Part shown: positions 1 through 8,440 of the stretch, piece by piece
Layout of the letters: every line of letters starts with the position of its first letter
Position numbering within the stretch: the stretch's first letter is position 1
Source: Rhizobium sp. NFR07
GTDB taxonomy: Bacteria > Pseudomonadota > Alphaproteobacteria > Rhizobiales > Rhizobiaceae
Length of the DNA stretch: 64,000 nt
Reading direction: 5' to 3'
Assembly (NCBI RefSeq): GCF_900111905.1
Contig: NZ_FOKM01000003.1
Location: forward strand, 1-64,000
Notes under the pieces: generated by a model
Told to the model about the DNA's origin: nothing
The model's database searches: none
The model's input: only the letters and a program-made list of their open reading frames with translations
Position numbers and translations under genes: made by a program

Positions 1-233
1 AGCCGCCGCTCCGAGCGGATACCCATGGAATAGCCGATGATCAGCATCCGCATCATCAGTTCTGGATCAATCGAGGGGCGACCTGTGGTGCTGTAAAAAG
101 GCTTCAACTGCGCTCGAACGCTGTCCAGTTCGAGATGGCGGTCAATCCCGCGCAGCAGGTGTTCGGCGGGGACGTGGTCATCGATACAGAAATCGTAGAA
201 GAGCTGCGCCGGAGCCGCCTGACATCCCATCAT
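1..233 (-). CDS. Transposase, IS1182-type, N-terminal part (partial)
   Basis: The minus-strand reading frame opens with two ATG codons at 233-228 and runs off the window edge, giving 77 residues. Visible stretches include LFYDFCIDDHVPAEHLLRGI and, further on, TGRPSIDPELMMRMLIIGYS, the typical N-terminal DUF772 region of IS1182-family DDE transposases. The protein would bind the element ends and catalyse cut-and-paste transposition. The catalytic DDE core is outside the window, so it is unknown whether the gene is intact. Confidence 0.75.
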   Translation of the reverse strand, partial: MMGCQAAPAQLFYDFCIDDHVPAEHLLRGIDRHLELDSVRAQLKPFYSTTGRPSIDPELMMRMLIIGYSMGIRSERR

Positions 234-311
234 CGCTCAATCCTCCGCAAATCAATGCGGCGATTGAATCATGACAACGCAGCACCGACAACGCCGAGTT
301 TTTCAACAGTA
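1..311. mobile_element. Insertion sequence end, IS1182-like, cut by window edge
   Basis: The left edge holds the 5' part of a transposase gene on the minus strand and, 66 bases upstream of its start, a TTTTTCAACAGT motif at about 299-310. On the minus strand this reads ACTGTTGAAAAA, which resembles the terminal inverted repeat of IS1182/IS5-like elements (family knowledge; not compared with a database). The inner end and other terminus lie outside the window, so element length and target duplication cannot be judged. Confidence 0.65.
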
Positions 312-467
312 TCGGCCCGAAGCTGTCATTCCGGCCGAACATAGGCAAGGCAGCAATGCGTCTTGATCGTTCACTTCGCCTCCCTGAATACAGACGCTGC
401 CGATAGGCGGTGTCTGTCGGTGTGCATTAAGTCAAAGCCGAAGCCAGCAGGCGAATAGTGCTCGACA

Positions 468-1208
468 TCAGCCGCCATTAATCATGGCGAAGACTTCATC
501 GAACCGGCCGTCCGCTTCTGCGCGGCGTGCATACTGCGAATACTGGACCGTGATCTCGGGTCTGGTCGGCTCACTGCAGAGTTGCATGACAACGTCGTCG
601 GCAAAATCACCCAGCGGCACGCCCTCTCGCTGCTCCTGACCGGGCGTCAAGCCCGTTTTGACCTGTGGGGGAATGACTTCGATGACATCGATCCTTCCTT
701 TGAGGGCCTCACGCAGAGACACCGTGTAGCTGTGGATCGCGGCTTTTGATGCATTGTAGGTTGGCGAGACGACAAGAGGCACGAAGGCGAGGCCGGAGGT
801 TACATTGACGATCGAAGCGCTTGGCTGCGTCAGAAGGTGATCGACCAAGGCATTCGTAAGTCGGATCGGGCCAAGCAAATTCGTCGTGACCGTCGCTTCG
901 GCATCGGCTAGGTCGCGCCGATGTTCCAGCGCTTCGAAGCGCATGATGCCCGCGTTGTTGATGAGCACGTTCAATGTCGGGTGATCAATAGTCAAGCGAT
1001 GTGCGAACGCTTCGATACTCGTCGCATCGTCGAGATCGACCTGGATCGCTGTTATGCGACTGCGACCTTCGGCGGCACGTGCCAGTGCATCGAGCCGGCG
1101 ACCGGCGATGATGACGTGGTTGCCCAAGTCGTGCAGGCGGTGCGCGAGTGCCTGGCCGATGCCAGACCCGCCACCCGTGATGAGAATGGTATTGTTATTG
1201 GATTCCAT
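468..1208 (-). CDS. SDR family oxidoreductase
   Basis: Predicted 246-residue NAD(P)-dependent short-chain dehydrogenase/reductase of classical type. The N-terminus carries the cofactor-binding TGGGSGIG motif at about residue 11, then NNAG in the middle and the catalytic YNASK (Tyr-x3-Lys) further on. The reading frame is open to 1340, but the Met at 1208 sits just before the first beta strand and gives normal family length. The gene is transcribed away from a LysR regulator starting at 1388, so the regulator probably controls it. Its order of motifs resembles DltE/YdfG-like SDRs; substrate unknown. Confidence 0.85.
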   Translation of the reverse strand: MESNNNTILITGGGSGIGQALAHRLHDLGNHVIIAGRRLDALARAAEGRSRITAIQVDLDDATSIEAFAHRLTIDHPTLNVLINNAGIMRFEALEHRRDLADAEATVTTNLLGPIRLTNALVDHLLTQPSASIVNVTSGLAFVPLVVSPTYNASKAAIHSYTVSLREALKGRIDVIEVIPPQVKTGLTPGQEQREGVPLGDFADDVVMQLCSEPTRPEITVQYSQYARRAEADGRFDEVFAMINGG

Positions 1209-1387
1209 GCGCAGATTTTGCCTCGTTGAAAATAATTGGGTGTCCGGGACCGCGAGACGAAAATCCATCCGCAGCCCGAAGCTGGAAATTACGACGCCCC
1301 ATTCTTGAGAAAAACGACCCAAACGCCTATAGGCTTTCAATTCAGAGTTAATAATGGATGGCGCCGCTCGGCTTTGGGAATGGTAAA

Positions 1388-2305
1388 ATGGAACGTGATT
1401 TGTTTGATGGCCTCGCGTATTTCCTCGCGGTTGGGCGTCGCGGCGGATTTACTGCCGCCGCAGAGGCCTTAAACACTAGTCCGGGCGCGGCAAGCAAAGC
1501 GATCCAGATGCTCGAGGCGCGCTATCAGGCCAAGCTGTTCCAGCGAACAACCCGGAGCGTGCAGCTCACCGAGGCCGGGAATGCCTTATTCCAACGCCTC
1601 GATCGAGCTGCGTTAGAGATCGAGGATGCGATCCGAGATTTTACCGCCTCCCAGTCCACCCCGAGCGGAACTTTGCGGCTGACGGTTCCTCACGCTGTCG
1701 TGGGTTTTGCGATCGAGCCGGTCATTGCGCGCTTTGTCGCGGACTATCCGAATGTCGCTATCGATCTCTCAGTCAATGATGCATTCGTCGATCTGATCGC
1801 CGAAGGGTATGACGCGGGCGTTCGGCTCGGCAAAGCAATTGACAAGGACATGATTGCGGTCCGATTACTGCCCCGAGCGCGATGGGTTGTTGTTGCGAGC
1901 CAAGAGTATCTAAGCAAGGCCGGAAGACCTGCGTGCATTGAGGACCTGCAACAGCACGACGCGATTCTGTTTCGCTTTCCAGGTTCCAAAACGATTTACA
2001 CATGGGAATTCTACCAGAACGGCAAAACCGTTCGCGTACGGATGCCGCCGAAGATCGTGGTCGATAATCATTCGGCGGCTGTGCGCCTAGCAAAACGCGG
2101 CCTCGGTCTCGTTTTTGCTTTCGACCATGAAGTCGCGGAAGAGGTCGAGCGGGGAGAATTGGAAATCATGTTCGAAGGTCAAATTGCGACCGACGACAGC
2201 ATTTTCCTCTATTTTCCGGCATCCATGCAGAGCCAGCCCAAACTCCGGGCGTTTATCGACACCGCAAAAAGGATGGCGCGGGAGGGAGCGGGACTGGGCC
2301 GATGA
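1388..2305 (+). CDS. LysR family transcriptional regulator
   Basis: A 305-residue LysR-type regulator: N-terminal winged helix-turn-helix (residues 1-60, with the FTAAAEALNTSPGAASKAIQ helix pair) followed by a periplasmic-binding-protein-like effector domain. An in-frame ATG at 1358 would add ten residues, but MERDLFDGLAYF at 1388 matches the usual LysR start. It is divergent from the SDR gene ending at 1208; the 179-base spacer should hold the shared operator. The effector cannot be deduced. It belongs to the group close to AaeR/PecT-like regulators of small oxidoreductases only by general resemblance. Confidence 0.88.
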   Translation: MERDLFDGLAYFLAVGRRGGFTAAAEALNTSPGAASKAIQMLEARYQAKLFQRTTRSVQLTEAGNALFQRLDRAALEIEDAIRDFTASQSTPSGTLRLTVPHAVVGFAIEPVIARFVADYPNVAIDLSVNDAFVDLIAEGYDAGVRLGKAIDKDMIAVRLLPRARWVVVASQEYLSKAGRPACIEDLQQHDAILFRFPGSKTIYTWEFYQNGKTVRVRMPPKIVVDNHSAAVRLAKRGLGLVFAFDHEVAEEVERGELEIMFEGQIATDDSIFLYFPASMQSQPKLRAFIDTAKRMAREGAGLGR

Positions 2306-2405
2306 CTTGACTGGCAACGAAGAACGAGCGGCGTCCGAACGTCTCCTCTTGGCGCAAATCTGCCGTGAGGCAGCCTGCCACCCGACAGGGCTCGTGGCCT
2401 TCCCC

Positions 2406-3398
2406 TCACCCCGTCATGTCCACCGGCCCGAGCCGGATCGTCGGGTCGAGGCTGATCTGGTCGCGGCCGCGCATCTTGGCGGCGTAGAGGGCAAGGTCGG
2501 CGCGGCGGTAGAGGTCGTCGGCCTTGTCGCCGCTCTCGCCGCAGGTAATGCCGGCGGAAAACGTGTAGCGGAAGCTCGCCTGGTCCGGCACCGGCCGCGA
2601 CAGCCTGACGGCGTCCAGCATGCGGCCGAGCACGGCCTCGGCCTCCTCCGGCGCGGTATGGGGCAGGACGAGGATGAATTCCTCGCCGCCTACACGGCCG
2701 AGCACATCGGTCTTGCGGACATGCCGCTGCAGCGTGGCGGCAAAATCCTTCAGCACCGCGTCGCCCACCGAATGGCCGAAGCGGTCGTTGATATATTTGA
2801 AATTGTCGATGTCGAGCACGGCGATGCAGCCGAGCGCGCCCCATTGCGACGATCCGGCCTCCAGGAACTCGTGGAGCGTGGCCATGGCGAAGCGGCGGCT
2901 CGGAATGCCGGTCAACTCGTCGGTCTGCGAGGCTCTTATCGCGTCGTCGCGGTCCTGCCTGAGCGTGCGCTCGTCGGAGCGGATCGAGGTGATGTCGCTT
3001 GCCACGCACAGCATCCAGCCGTCCGCCTGCATGGTCTCGGTCATCCACAGCCAGCGGCCGTCATGGAGATCGGTCTCGAAGGCGCGAAAACCGGCCTTGC
3101 CGCGCCTTGCGATCGTCGACGCGAGCCAGGCCTCGAAATCCTTGGCCTTGACCACGGTACCGCGACTTTCGCGATGGTTGCGCCGCATCAGGTCGGGCCA
3201 GAGCGGCTGCTCGCCCTCATCGACGAACCATGCCGCGCGAAAGGCGCGGTTGGCATAACGGAGCCTGTCCTCCTGGTCGTATACACCGACCAGGACGCCC
3301 GCCATCTCCATCAGGCGGGCAGCCTGCAGCATCGCTTCACTATCGTCCAAGGGCTTCATGTCCTCAGGAAGGATTTCCTTGTGTGGGCATGTAAGCAT
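2406..3398 (-). CDS. Diguanylate cyclase, PAS-GGDEF
   Basis: A 330-residue protein that should make cyclic di-GMP from two GTP. Residues about 20-140 form a PAS-like sensor fold (VGVYDQEDRLRYANRAFRAA), and residues 155-320 a GGDEF domain. The active-site signature is GGEEF at 237-241, and an RxxD inhibitory site (R228, D231) sits exactly five residues before it, so product feedback inhibition is expected. There is no membrane segment, so it is cytosolic. The start may instead be the Met at 3359. It stands alone between convergent and unrelated genes. Confidence 0.9.
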   Translation of the reverse strand: MLTCPHKEILPEDMKPLDDSEAMLQAARLMEMAGVLVGVYDQEDRLRYANRAFRAAWFVDEGEQPLWPDLMRRNHRESRGTVVKAKDFEAWLASTIARRGKAGFRAFETDLHDGRWLWMTETMQADGWMLCVASDITSIRSDERTLRQDRDDAIRASQTDELTGIPSRRFAMATLHEFLEAGSSQWGALGCIAVLDIDNFKYINDRFGHSVGDAVLKDFAATLQRHVRKTDVLGRVGGEEFILVLPHTAPEEAEAVLGRMLDAVRLSRPVPDQASFRYTFSAGITCGESGDKADDLYRRADLALYAAKMRGRDQISLDPTIRLGPVDMTG

Positions 3399-3572
3399 GA
3401 GTTGTGAAGGATATGTTAGAGGAATTGTTTCAAGCCTAAGAGATGATGCGGGATCGATCAGGGACAGGATCGCAGTCGAGCGACCTCCGGCAGCCCCGCG
3501 ATCATTGCAAGACCGAACCGTCGAAGGCTAGGTTACCCCGACAGAAATATCGTATGAGGACGTGCCGGCATC

Positions 3573-4304
3573 ATGTGGGATGACAGCATCCGAGAATTCA
3601 TCGCGAGCCGGATTGTCCCGGGCGACCTGCTTCTGCCGATGCACTACCCTGAGCCAGAGCAACTGGACGGCTTTCAGACCGGCTTCCGAACACACGGGCA
3701 TAGCGGAGAAAGCCTGGTTTCCAGCGCGGACGGAGCGTGGCAACCCGGGTGGTACGTCATCGCGATGACCGGACTGGATGATCCGATCTTCATCGACGAG
3801 ACCGAGCGCGGGAGCGGCTATCCGGTCTATACGGCACCGCATGGCGCCGGACGCTGGGACGCCATGGCCATAGCGCCAAGCCTTGCTGCGTTCACCCGCA
3901 CGCTCGCGGCTTTGGCAAAAGCGGAGGATGATCCTCGCCGCTTCGAAAACATCATCGCCGCCGAGCCGGGTCTTGCCGACACATTCTGGCGCGAGGTTAT
4001 CGAAGAGCGGCAGCGATCCGTAGCGGAGGAGGACCTATCGCCCTCGGGCGGCGACTACGATCCTGAGGATTATGCGGAAGGCGATCTGATCGTGACGGAT
4101 ATAGGGCCGCAGAAACTCAAGGCGGTCGGGATAATCAGCAAGGCCTGCGGGCTCTCCCTGAAGGAAACACTGGCCCTCGTCGCCGCACCGGAGGTCAAGG
4201 CCGGAAGTGGAATGAGAATACGCCTGCGCCGGTTGCAGGGCCAGCTCGAAGCGGTCGGTGCGACGGTCATATTCCGGCCTCGCGCCTCGTTGTCGGATCG
4301 GTAG
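3573..4304 (+). CDS. SUKH-like protein with ribosomal L7/L12-like C-terminal domain
   Basis: A 243-residue protein with two parts. Residues about 1-135 resemble the SMI1/KNR4 (SUKH) fold: PGWYVIAMTGLDDPIFID, then YPVYTAPHGAGRWDAMAIAP and a helical end with FTRTLAALAKA. After an acidic linker, residues about 170-240 follow the ribosomal L7/L12 C-terminal pattern: KLKAVGIISKACGLSLKETL followed by a Leu/Val-rich helix and VGATVIF. SUKH proteins are often immunity proteins to secreted toxins (family knowledge); no toxin gene is adjacent, so the role is open. The domain calls are by eye. Confidence 0.65.
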   Translation: MWDDSIREFIASRIVPGDLLLPMHYPEPEQLDGFQTGFRTHGHSGESLVSSADGAWQPGWYVIAMTGLDDPIFIDETERGSGYPVYTAPHGAGRWDAMAIAPSLAAFTRTLAALAKAEDDPRRFENIIAAEPGLADTFWREVIEERQRSVAEEDLSPSGGDYDPEDYAEGDLIVTDIGPQKLKAVGIISKACGLSLKETLALVAAPEVKAGSGMRIRLRRLQGQLEAVGATVIFRPRASLSDR

Positions 4305-4466
4305 GCAGAAGCGCAAGCCACCGGTTACCGCGGTAACGCTTCGGCGCGTCACAGACATCATCCAGAACGGGGATCCGTGATTTATCGGGACCGTGCCGGA
4401 CACCCGGAAATTCTCCAGGTGGGCCGGTCGTCGGAATAAAGTCAGGAACATCCCCAGGTGAGACCC

Positions 4467-6008
4467 ATGTCAGGAAACGAAAGCGTGACGGCATCGCCGC
4501 TCTCGGTACTCTCCGAGCGGGCAATTGCGGCGCCGGACGAGATCGTCCTCATCGCCGGCGACACGCGATGGACGGCAGGCAGCCTGCTGCACGGGACGCA
4601 GCGTCTGGCCGCAGCACTCGCATCCCGCGGTGTGCGGCCCGGCGACCGGGTGGCGATCCACATGTACAATATCGCCGAAACCGCCATCGCCTATCTTGCA
4701 TGCCTTCGGCTCGGAGCGATCGCAGCTCCTCTCAACATACGCTTCAAGACGGAGGAACTGGCCCACTGGGTGGGGCGGCTGACGCCCGCGCTCTATCTGG
4801 GACAGGCGGAACTCTACGAGAGTTTTGCCGGCGTGCCGCAGGGCCTGCTGCCCGATGAGCGGCGCTTTTCGGTGGGCACAACACCCCATGCTGTGGGCAC
4901 ACTGCCTGATGCTGTAGGCACCTGGCGCGAGCTGATCGACAGCGCGCCGGCGGAGCAGATCTTCGGTCCCCACGACCCGGACACGCCCGCCGTCCTGCTT
5001 TCGACATCGGGCACGACAAGCGGCCGGGGCAAGCTTGTCGTCTGGACGCACAGGACGCTCGCTTCACTGGGAAATGCCGCTCCAGCCCGGGGCTATGTCA
5101 ATGGCAGCGTTCGCGCATTGGCGACGCCGATGATGCACGCTTCCGGCGTGATCGCGCTGACATCGACCTGCCTGACGCCGGGCTGCATGCTCGTTCTCCT
5201 GCCGAAATTCGAGCCGGACCTGGTGCTCGACGCCATCGAACAGCATGGCTGCACCGGCCTGGGCGGCCTGCCGTTCATGTATTCGGCCCTGACACAGCGC
5301 CAGGCGGAAGAGCCTCGCGACGTCAGCTCGCTGCAGCTCTGCACCGTGGTGGGCGACACGTGCCCGGCGGAGATCGCCCAGTCGTTTCAGAGAGAGTTCG
5401 GCCTGCCCCCGCTCGGCCTTTGGGGATCGACGGAAGAACCCGGTGCGACCATACCCGCCTCGCGTGTCGGGCCGTTTTCACGGCTGGCCGCCGGCGTCGA
5501 GGCACGGGTGGTCAATGATGCCGGCGACAGCGTGCCGGACGGAGAGACGGGCGAACTCTGGCTGAGGTCGGCCTCCACCACACCCGGTTACTGGGAGGGG
5601 CCGGGAATGATCGCTCACCTGCCGGGCGGCGTCTTCAGGACCGGCGACATCGTGCGCATGACCGGCGGGGACGAATTCGAATATATCGCCCGCAAGAAGG
5701 ACATCATCGTTCGCGGCGGATCCAACATCTCGCCGATCGAGGTCGAGGACGTGTTGCGCACCTGCCCCTTCGTCGTCGATGCCACTGTCGCCGGCATCCC
5801 CGACCCGGTGCTGGGGCAAAAGGTCGGCGCGTTGCTGGTGCTCGTCGGTGATGTCACAGACGAGGTGATCCCGGTGATCATCGGCACCGCCAGACAGACG
5901 CTCGCCGACTACAAGGTGCCAGAGGTGGTGCTGCTTGCAACCGAACTCCCCCGCGCTGCATCGACCAAGATCGACCGGAAGGCGGTTGCGGAGATTCTTG
6001 CGCAGTAG
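4467..6008 (+). CDS. Class I adenylate-forming enzyme (acyl-CoA synthetase/AMP ligase)
   Basis: A 513-residue ATP-dependent carboxylic-acid ligase. The core motifs are in order: P-loop-like LLSTSGTTSGRGKLV at about 175, the A5 motif LGLWGSTEEPG, the A7/A8 region RTGDI...ARKKDIIVRGGSNI, and the C-terminal catalytic lysine in ASTKIDRKAV. It would activate an acid to an acyl-adenylate and pass it to CoA. The ATG at 4467 follows an AGGTGAG ribosome site; a GTG at 4458 is possible. A 21-base tandem repeat adds VGT-type heptads near residue 136. Substrate unknown. It converges on an SDR gene downstream. Confidence 0.85.
   Translation: MSGNESVTASPLSVLSERAIAAPDEIVLIAGDTRWTAGSLLHGTQRLAAALASRGVRPGDRVAIHMYNIAETAIAYLACLRLGAIAAPLNIRFKTEELAHWVGRLTPALYLGQAELYESFAGVPQGLLPDERRFSVGTTPHAVGTLPDAVGTWRELIDSAPAEQIFGPHDPDTPAVLLSTSGTTSGRGKLVVWTHRTLASLGNAAPARGYVNGSVRALATPMMHASGVIALTSTCLTPGCMLVLLPKFEPDLVLDAIEQHGCTGLGGLPFMYSALTQRQAEEPRDVSSLQLCTVVGDTCPAEIAQSFQREFGLPPLGLWGSTEEPGATIPASRVGPFSRLAAGVEARVVNDAGDSVPDGETGELWLRSASTTPGYWEGPGMIAHLPGGVFRTGDIVRMTGGDEFEYIARKKDIIVRGGSNISPIEVEDVLRTCPFVVDATVAGIPDPVLGQKVGALLVLVGDVTDEVIPVIIGTARQTLADYKVPEVVLLATELPRAASTKIDRKAVAEILAQ
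4872..4922 (+). repeat. 21-base in-frame tandem repeat
   Basis: Two adjacent 21-base units (4872-4892 and 4893-4913) begin GTGGGCACA and end ATGCT, and a third partial unit begins at 4914. They encode VGTTPHA, VGTLPDA and VGTWREL in the acyl-CoA ligase. The units differ at only a few bases. Confidence 0.8.
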
Positions 6009-6202
6009 GCCGCGCGTCTTGCGGTCCAATCCGCATGAGCGCCGACAGCGGGAATGTCCCGCCGGAAGGCGAAAACGCGGAATCATGCCGCTGACGGACG
6101 GCGCAATGGTGCGGGCGGGTTTCGGCGCGATGACCGCCGGCAGCGTCCGGCCGTTTGCAGACAGGCTCGTTTGCCGCCCGGAGCCAACGCCGCGGACTAG
6201 AC

Positions 6203-6952
6203 CTATTTGACCGCGGAGTTTCCACCGTCAGCAAACAGTGCTGAACCCCTAACGAAACTCGACATGGAACTGGCGAGGAAGAGGGCCGCGTTCGCGATCT
6301 CCTCGGGCTGGGCGATGCGTTTCACGGCATGCAGACCCGCCGCCCATGCCTTCTGGCTGTCATCGCCAGCCATGGGTGTATCCACACCGCCCGGCAGCAG
6401 GGCGTTCGCCCTGATGCCCCTGCTCGCATAGTCTGCCGTGATCCCCTTCACCAAACCCATCAGGCCTGCCTTTGCGGCGGCATAAACCGCCATGCCGGGA
6501 AGTCCTACGCTCGTGCCGACGAAGCTCGACGTGAAAATGATGGTGCCGGCCCCTCGCTGAACCATGGCGGGGATTTGATAGCGGCTTGCGAGGAAGGCAG
6601 AGGTGAACGTTGTTGCGATCGTCGCCTGCCACTCCGCCAGCTCGACATCGGCCAGAGGCTTGAGGGGACCGACAGACGCCGCATTGTTAAAGGCAATGTC
6701 CAGAGCCCCGAAATGGTGCAGAGCCTGCGCTACCAGTCTGGCATGGGTCTCCGCCAGCCCCACATCGCCTGCAACGGCAACAGCCTGTCCGCCATGGGCG
6801 CGAATGCTATCCACGACATCATCGAGCGCGGCGCTGTTTCTCCCGTTCAGCACGACCCGCGCACCCTCGGCGCTGAACAGCATCGCCGCGGCGCGGCCTA
6901 TCCCTGACGATGCACCCGTGATTACGGCTACCTTGTTTTCGAGCAGACCCAT
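6203..6952 (-). CDS. SDR family oxidoreductase
   Basis: A 249-residue classical short-chain dehydrogenase. TGASSGIG near residue 12 binds the dinucleotide cofactor; the usual NNAG is NNAA here; the catalytic Tyr-x3-Lys is YAAAK. The C-terminus ends in the usual GSALFADGG region. The open frame extends to 7036, but the Met at 6952 begins the conserved MGLLENKVAVITG. It faces the acyl-CoA ligase gene tail to tail, so they need not share a pathway. It most resembles 3-oxoacyl-ACP-reductase-like/glucose-dehydrogenase-like SDRs; substrate unknown. Confidence 0.85.
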   Translation of the reverse strand: MGLLENKVAVITGASSGIGRAAAMLFSAEGARVVLNGRNSAALDDVVDSIRAHGGQAVAVAGDVGLAETHARLVAQALHHFGALDIAFNNAASVGPLKPLADVELAEWQATIATTFTSAFLASRYQIPAMVQRGAGTIIFTSSFVGTSVGLPGMAVYAAAKAGLMGLVKGITADYASRGIRANALLPGGVDTPMAGDDSQKAWAAGLHAVKRIAQPEEIANAALFLASSMSSFVRGSALFADGGNSAVK

Positions 6953-7294
6953 TCCGATGACCTCCGTTGGCTGGAGGCTAAGCGATACAGAGACTGGCGC
7001 GCCTGATGCCACCCGTTTCCTGCCAAGCCGCAGCAACGTCCGTCATCCAGGCTATGGTCTGAGGCGGTTATCGACTGAGGGTGCACTACCGGCACGCGCC
7101 AGACTCGGACGATGCCGGATGCCGGATGCCGCGCCGCGATTGGTTGTCGCGGGGTCTTTGCCCACCCGAAACAGACCGCAAGCTTGCGCTGAGGAGCGGT
7201 ATTTTGCCACGCTGGACGCACCGTTCGTGGACGCTAACATCGAGCGAAGTGGCCTCCGGAAAATCCGGGCCGGTTCAGACACGGGCATGCTCAA
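6953..7294. other. Intergenic stretch, no gene seen
   Basis: These 342 bases lie between the SDR start and a small membrane-protein gene. Frames that stay open here are out of phase with any recognisable protein. I see no strong hairpin or repeat; the SDR promoter must lie at the left end. Confidence 0.5.
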
Positions 7295-7405
7295 ATGTGG
7301 GATTGGTTCCCTATCGTCTTCTTTCCGCTCAAGGTTCTTGTGCTGGGCACAGGGATGTTCTTCGCCATCAAGTGGCACCGCGATCAGGAGAAGAACAAGA
7401 AATAA
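7295..7405 (+). CDS. Small single-span membrane protein, 36 residues
   Basis: A short reading frame, ATG at 7295 and TAA at 7403-7405, encodes 36 residues starting MWDWFPIVFFPLKVLVLGTG and ending in a charged tail with KWHRDQEKNKK. One hydrophobic helix at about residues 5-26 is followed by a basic cytoplasmic end, a positive-inside pattern. I believe similar tiny proteins occur beside unrelated genes in rhizobia, but this is from memory. There is no clear ribosome-binding site, so the call rests on protein composition. No function can be given. Confidence 0.5.
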   Translation: MWDWFPIVFFPLKVLVLGTGMFFAIKWHRDQEKNKK

Positions 7406-7465
7406 CGAAGCCGGCGCACCGTAAGCGCCCTCCGATAACAGAGCTCTTCAGGCTGTTCCCCTGGT

Positions 7466-8341
7466 TCACTCCCGCCCCTGGGCGACCTCGAACAGATGCG
7501 AGACGGCCGGATTTTTTGCCGCAACGGGCGCACAGAGGACGACGTCGAATTCGGGCGCGTCTTCCAGCGGCCGCGAGATTATGCCATCGCCGAGATCCGT
7601 GCAGAGCGATTGCGGAATGAGGCCGATGCCGAGGCCTTCGGCGACGAGGCGGATGATCGTGTGCTGCAGGCGCGGTTCGAAGACGAAATCCGGCACCGTG
7701 CCGCCGGTGGCGCAATAGATGCCGATCGCGGAGCGCAGCGTCGGGGCGACCGATGCGGGTGCCGCGATCAAGCGTTCTCCCTGCAGATCGCGAGGCCCGA
7801 CCCGATCACGGCGCGCCAAGGGATGGCCCGCCGGTGCGATCAGCTGCAGCCTGTCGCGGGCAAGGAGTGCCGTGCGCAGATGCGGCGCATGGACGAGGCC
7901 GAAGGTGACGGCCGCATCGAGCCTGCCCTCGATCAGCTGCTCGTCGATATCGGTCGGGATGCGCTCCTCGAGGATCAACCGGATATCGGGGCGCGACTTC
8001 GCATAACGGCGCACCAGCGAGGGCACGACGCCATGGGCGGCATGCATCATGAAGGCGAGCCGCAGCTCCCCCTTCATGCCGCTTGCGACGAGGCGCACGT
8101 CGCGGCAGGCGGCCTCGAAACCAGCCAGCACGCGGCGGCAGTCCTCGAGGAAATGCTTGCCCGCCGGGGTGAGCGCGACATTGCGGGAATTGCGCTCGAA
8201 GAGTTTGACACCGAGCGACTTTTCGATCGCGGCAATCTGCCGGCTGAAGGGCGGCTGGCTCATGTTCATCCGCGCTGCCGCCCGGCCGAAATGCAGGGTC
8301 TCGGCCAGTGCGAGAAAATACTGCATGTGCCGCGTGTCCAT
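7466..8341 (-). CDS. LysR family transcriptional regulator
   Basis: A 291-residue LysR-type regulator with the typical N-terminus MDTRHMQYFLALAETLHFGR and the MSQPPFSRQIAAIE recognition helix, followed by a substrate-binding domain (about 90-290). This form resembles the BenM/CatM and HcaR-like group by its PPFSRQI helix. The gene is divergent from the AEC transporter at 8441. The 99-base spacer holds two ATCGAT palindromes (8362-8367 and 8390-8395), 28 bases apart, that could be part of the operator. Ligand unknown, likely a substrate of the transporter. Confidence 0.9.
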   Translation of the reverse strand: MDTRHMQYFLALAETLHFGRAAARMNMSQPPFSRQIAAIEKSLGVKLFERNSRNVALTPAGKHFLEDCRRVLAGFEAACRDVRLVASGMKGELRLAFMMHAAHGVVPSLVRRYAKSRPDIRLILEERIPTDIDEQLIEGRLDAAVTFGLVHAPHLRTALLARDRLQLIAPAGHPLARRDRVGPRDLQGERLIAAPASVAPTLRSAIGIYCATGGTVPDFVFEPRLQHTIIRLVAEGLGIGLIPQSLCTDLGDGIISRPLEDAPEFDVVLCAPVAAKNPAVSHLFEVAQGRE

Positions 8342-8440
8342 TCAATACCCTCAAAGTACCAATCGATGTCTCATATGGCATTGGATTATATCGATCGACT
8401 GGCATAGGCAAATCCAGACCGTAATCTCCGAGCCAAAGAC

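Noticed and set aside
2115-3407. Plus-strand open frame opposite the diguanylate cyclase
   Set aside because: Antisense to a gene with complete GGDEF motifs, and overlaps the end of the LysR gene in another frame.
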